A stretch of 5,791 bases of DNA from Pseudomonadota bacterium (lineage in GTDB: Bacteria > Pseudomonadota > Alphaproteobacteria > Rhizobiales > Kaistiaceae): the NCBI GenBank assembly GCA_023433185.1, contig JAEZEN010000350.1:1-5791 (forward strand). The letters run 5' to 3'. A program made the position numbers and the translations under genes. The notes below the pieces were generated by a model that worked only from the letters and a program-made list of their open reading frames with translations, had not been told where the DNA came from and made no database searches. Every line of letters begins with the position of its first letter. Within the stretch, counting starts at the first letter, position 1. This document shows positions 5,073 to 5,791 of this stretch, one piece after another.

Positions 5073-5791
5073 AGCCGGCACGCGACGTGATCATTGGAAT
5101 CGATGCCGGAACGTCGGTGATCAAGGCGGTCGCCTTCGACCTCGCGGGGCGGCTCCTGGCCACGTCCGCGATGCGCAACCACTACGTGACGGGCGCCGAA
5201 GGATCTGCGACCCAGTCCCTGCCGCAGACGTGGACCGATTGCGCAGCGGCGGTGCGCGGCCTGGCCGCCCGTCTCGACAATCTCGCTCCCCGGGTCGCCG
5301 CCGTGGCGCTGACAGGTCAGGGCGACGGGACCTGGTTGGTCGGCAAGGGAAACGAAGCGGTCGCGCCCGCCTGGCTGTGGCTCGACGCGCGCGCCGCCCC
5401 CACGGTTTCGCGACTGGTTCATGGAACCGGCGAGCGCGCCCGCTTCGAAGCGACAGGCACCGGGCTGAACACCTGCCAGCAGGGCAGCCAGATGGCCCAC
5501 ATGGATCGCTTCCATCCGGAATTGCTGGATGCCGCCGAGGTCGCCCTGCATTGCAAGGACTGGCTGTTCCTGAACCTCACCGGCGTTCGCGCGACCGACC
5601 CCTCGGAGGCGAGCTTCACCTTCGGCGACTTCCGCAACCGGCGATACGCCGACACCGTCATTTCCGCCCTCGGGCTCGAGGGGCGCCGGCACCTGCTGCC
5701 CGAGATCATCGACGGCACGCAGGAAACCCGGCCGCTGTCCGCCGATGCCGCTCGCGCGACCCGCATGCAAGCGGGGACCCCGGGCTCGGGG
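5069..5791 (+). CDS. eryA: FGGY-family carbohydrate kinase, probable erythritol kinase, 5' part
   Basis: The first 241 codons of a kinase that runs off the right edge; full EryA is about 520 residues, so just under half is seen, mainly the N-terminal FGGY domain. It would phosphorylate imported erythritol with ATP to L-erythritol 4-phosphate in the cytoplasm, the first step of erythritol breakdown. Visible motifs are GIDAGTSVIKAVAFDLAG (10-27, phosphate loop), LTGQGDGTWLV (81-91), LWLDARA (103-109), GTGLNTCQQGSQMAHMD (130-146), DWLFLNLTG (164-172) and TDPSEAS (176-182), whose D177 is the likely catalytic base. The stretches around 81-91, 130-146 and 164-182 agree closely with my memory of Brucella and Rhizobium EryA rather than xylulose or glycerol kinases. 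The GTG start is set by AGGAGGGG (5053-5060), eight bases upstream, and by the family N-terminus. It is divergent from the transporter operon, as in rhizobial ery loci. Another polyol kinase is the main alternative. Confidence 0.85.
   Translation, partial: MKPARDVIIGIDAGTSVIKAVAFDLAGRLLATSAMRNHYVTGAEGSATQSLPQTWTDCAAAVRGLAARLDNLAPRVAAVALTGQGDGTWLVGKGNEAVAPAWLWLDARAAPTVSRLVHGTGERARFEATGTGLNTCQQGSQMAHMDRFHPELLDAAEVALHCKDWLFLNLTGVRATDPSEASFTFGDFRNRRYADTVISALGLEGRRHLLPEIIDGTQETRPLSADAARATRMQAGTPGSG

Noticed and set aside
4844..5770. Minus-strand open frame (308 codons) opposite the kinase
   Set aside because: The opposite strand encodes a clear FGGY kinase N-terminus. This frame also crosses the AT-rich control region and has no recognisable domain.
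1..5791. CRISPR arrays, tRNA or rRNA genes, insertion sequences, attachment sites
   Set aside because: I saw no regularly spaced repeats, cloverleaf sequence, transposase motifs or flanking terminal repeats on either strand.

Overview
The window looks like an alphaproteobacterial chromosome or megaplasmid segment. It is GC-rich (about two thirds by eye), its codons end mostly in G or C, and GC-rich shadow frames run opposite the real genes. Its best match from memory is the erythritol (ery) catabolic locus of Rhizobium and Brucella. That assignment rests on family motifs and gene arrangement, since no database search could be run.

Layout: one minus-strand operon fills most of the window and is read right to left. 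It begins with a DUF2291 membrane-anchored protein (start 4599), followed by a two-domain sugar ABC ATPase (eryE-like, 2384-3940), an RbsC-type permease (eryF-like, 1316-2362) and a periplasmic binding protein (eryG-like, 268-1215). DUF2291 and the ATPase overlap by 4 bases (ATGA), the ATPase and permease are 21 bases apart, and about 100 bases separate permease and binding protein. A GC-rich hairpin with a T-rich tail at 219-246 ends the operon. Positions 90-218 hold no gene I can support but contain two further inverted repeats. At the left edge, 1-89 may be the first 29 codons of another minus-strand gene.

On the plus strand, an FGGY carbohydrate kinase begins at GTG 5069 and runs off the right edge (241 codons visible). 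It resembles erythritol kinase EryA. Between the divergent transcription units, 4600-5068 is a control region. It holds an AT-rich island at about 4845-4905 with a 26-base imperfect dyad (4855-4880), plausible weak promoters in both directions, a long minus-strand leader with a strong hairpin, and on the kinase side a 15-codon leader ORF with a good Shine-Dalgarno whose stop overlaps the kinase start (GTGA).

How the parts fit: the binding protein captures a polyol in the periplasm, the permease and ATPase import it, and the kinase phosphorylates it for entry into the tetritol phosphate pathway. The later enzymes (EryB, EryC, triose- and ribose-phosphate-isomerase-like proteins) and the regulator EryD are not in this window; they would be expected to the right of the kinase. 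The least explained parts are the DUF2291 protein, which travels with the transporter but has no known role, and the translational control signals before the kinase.
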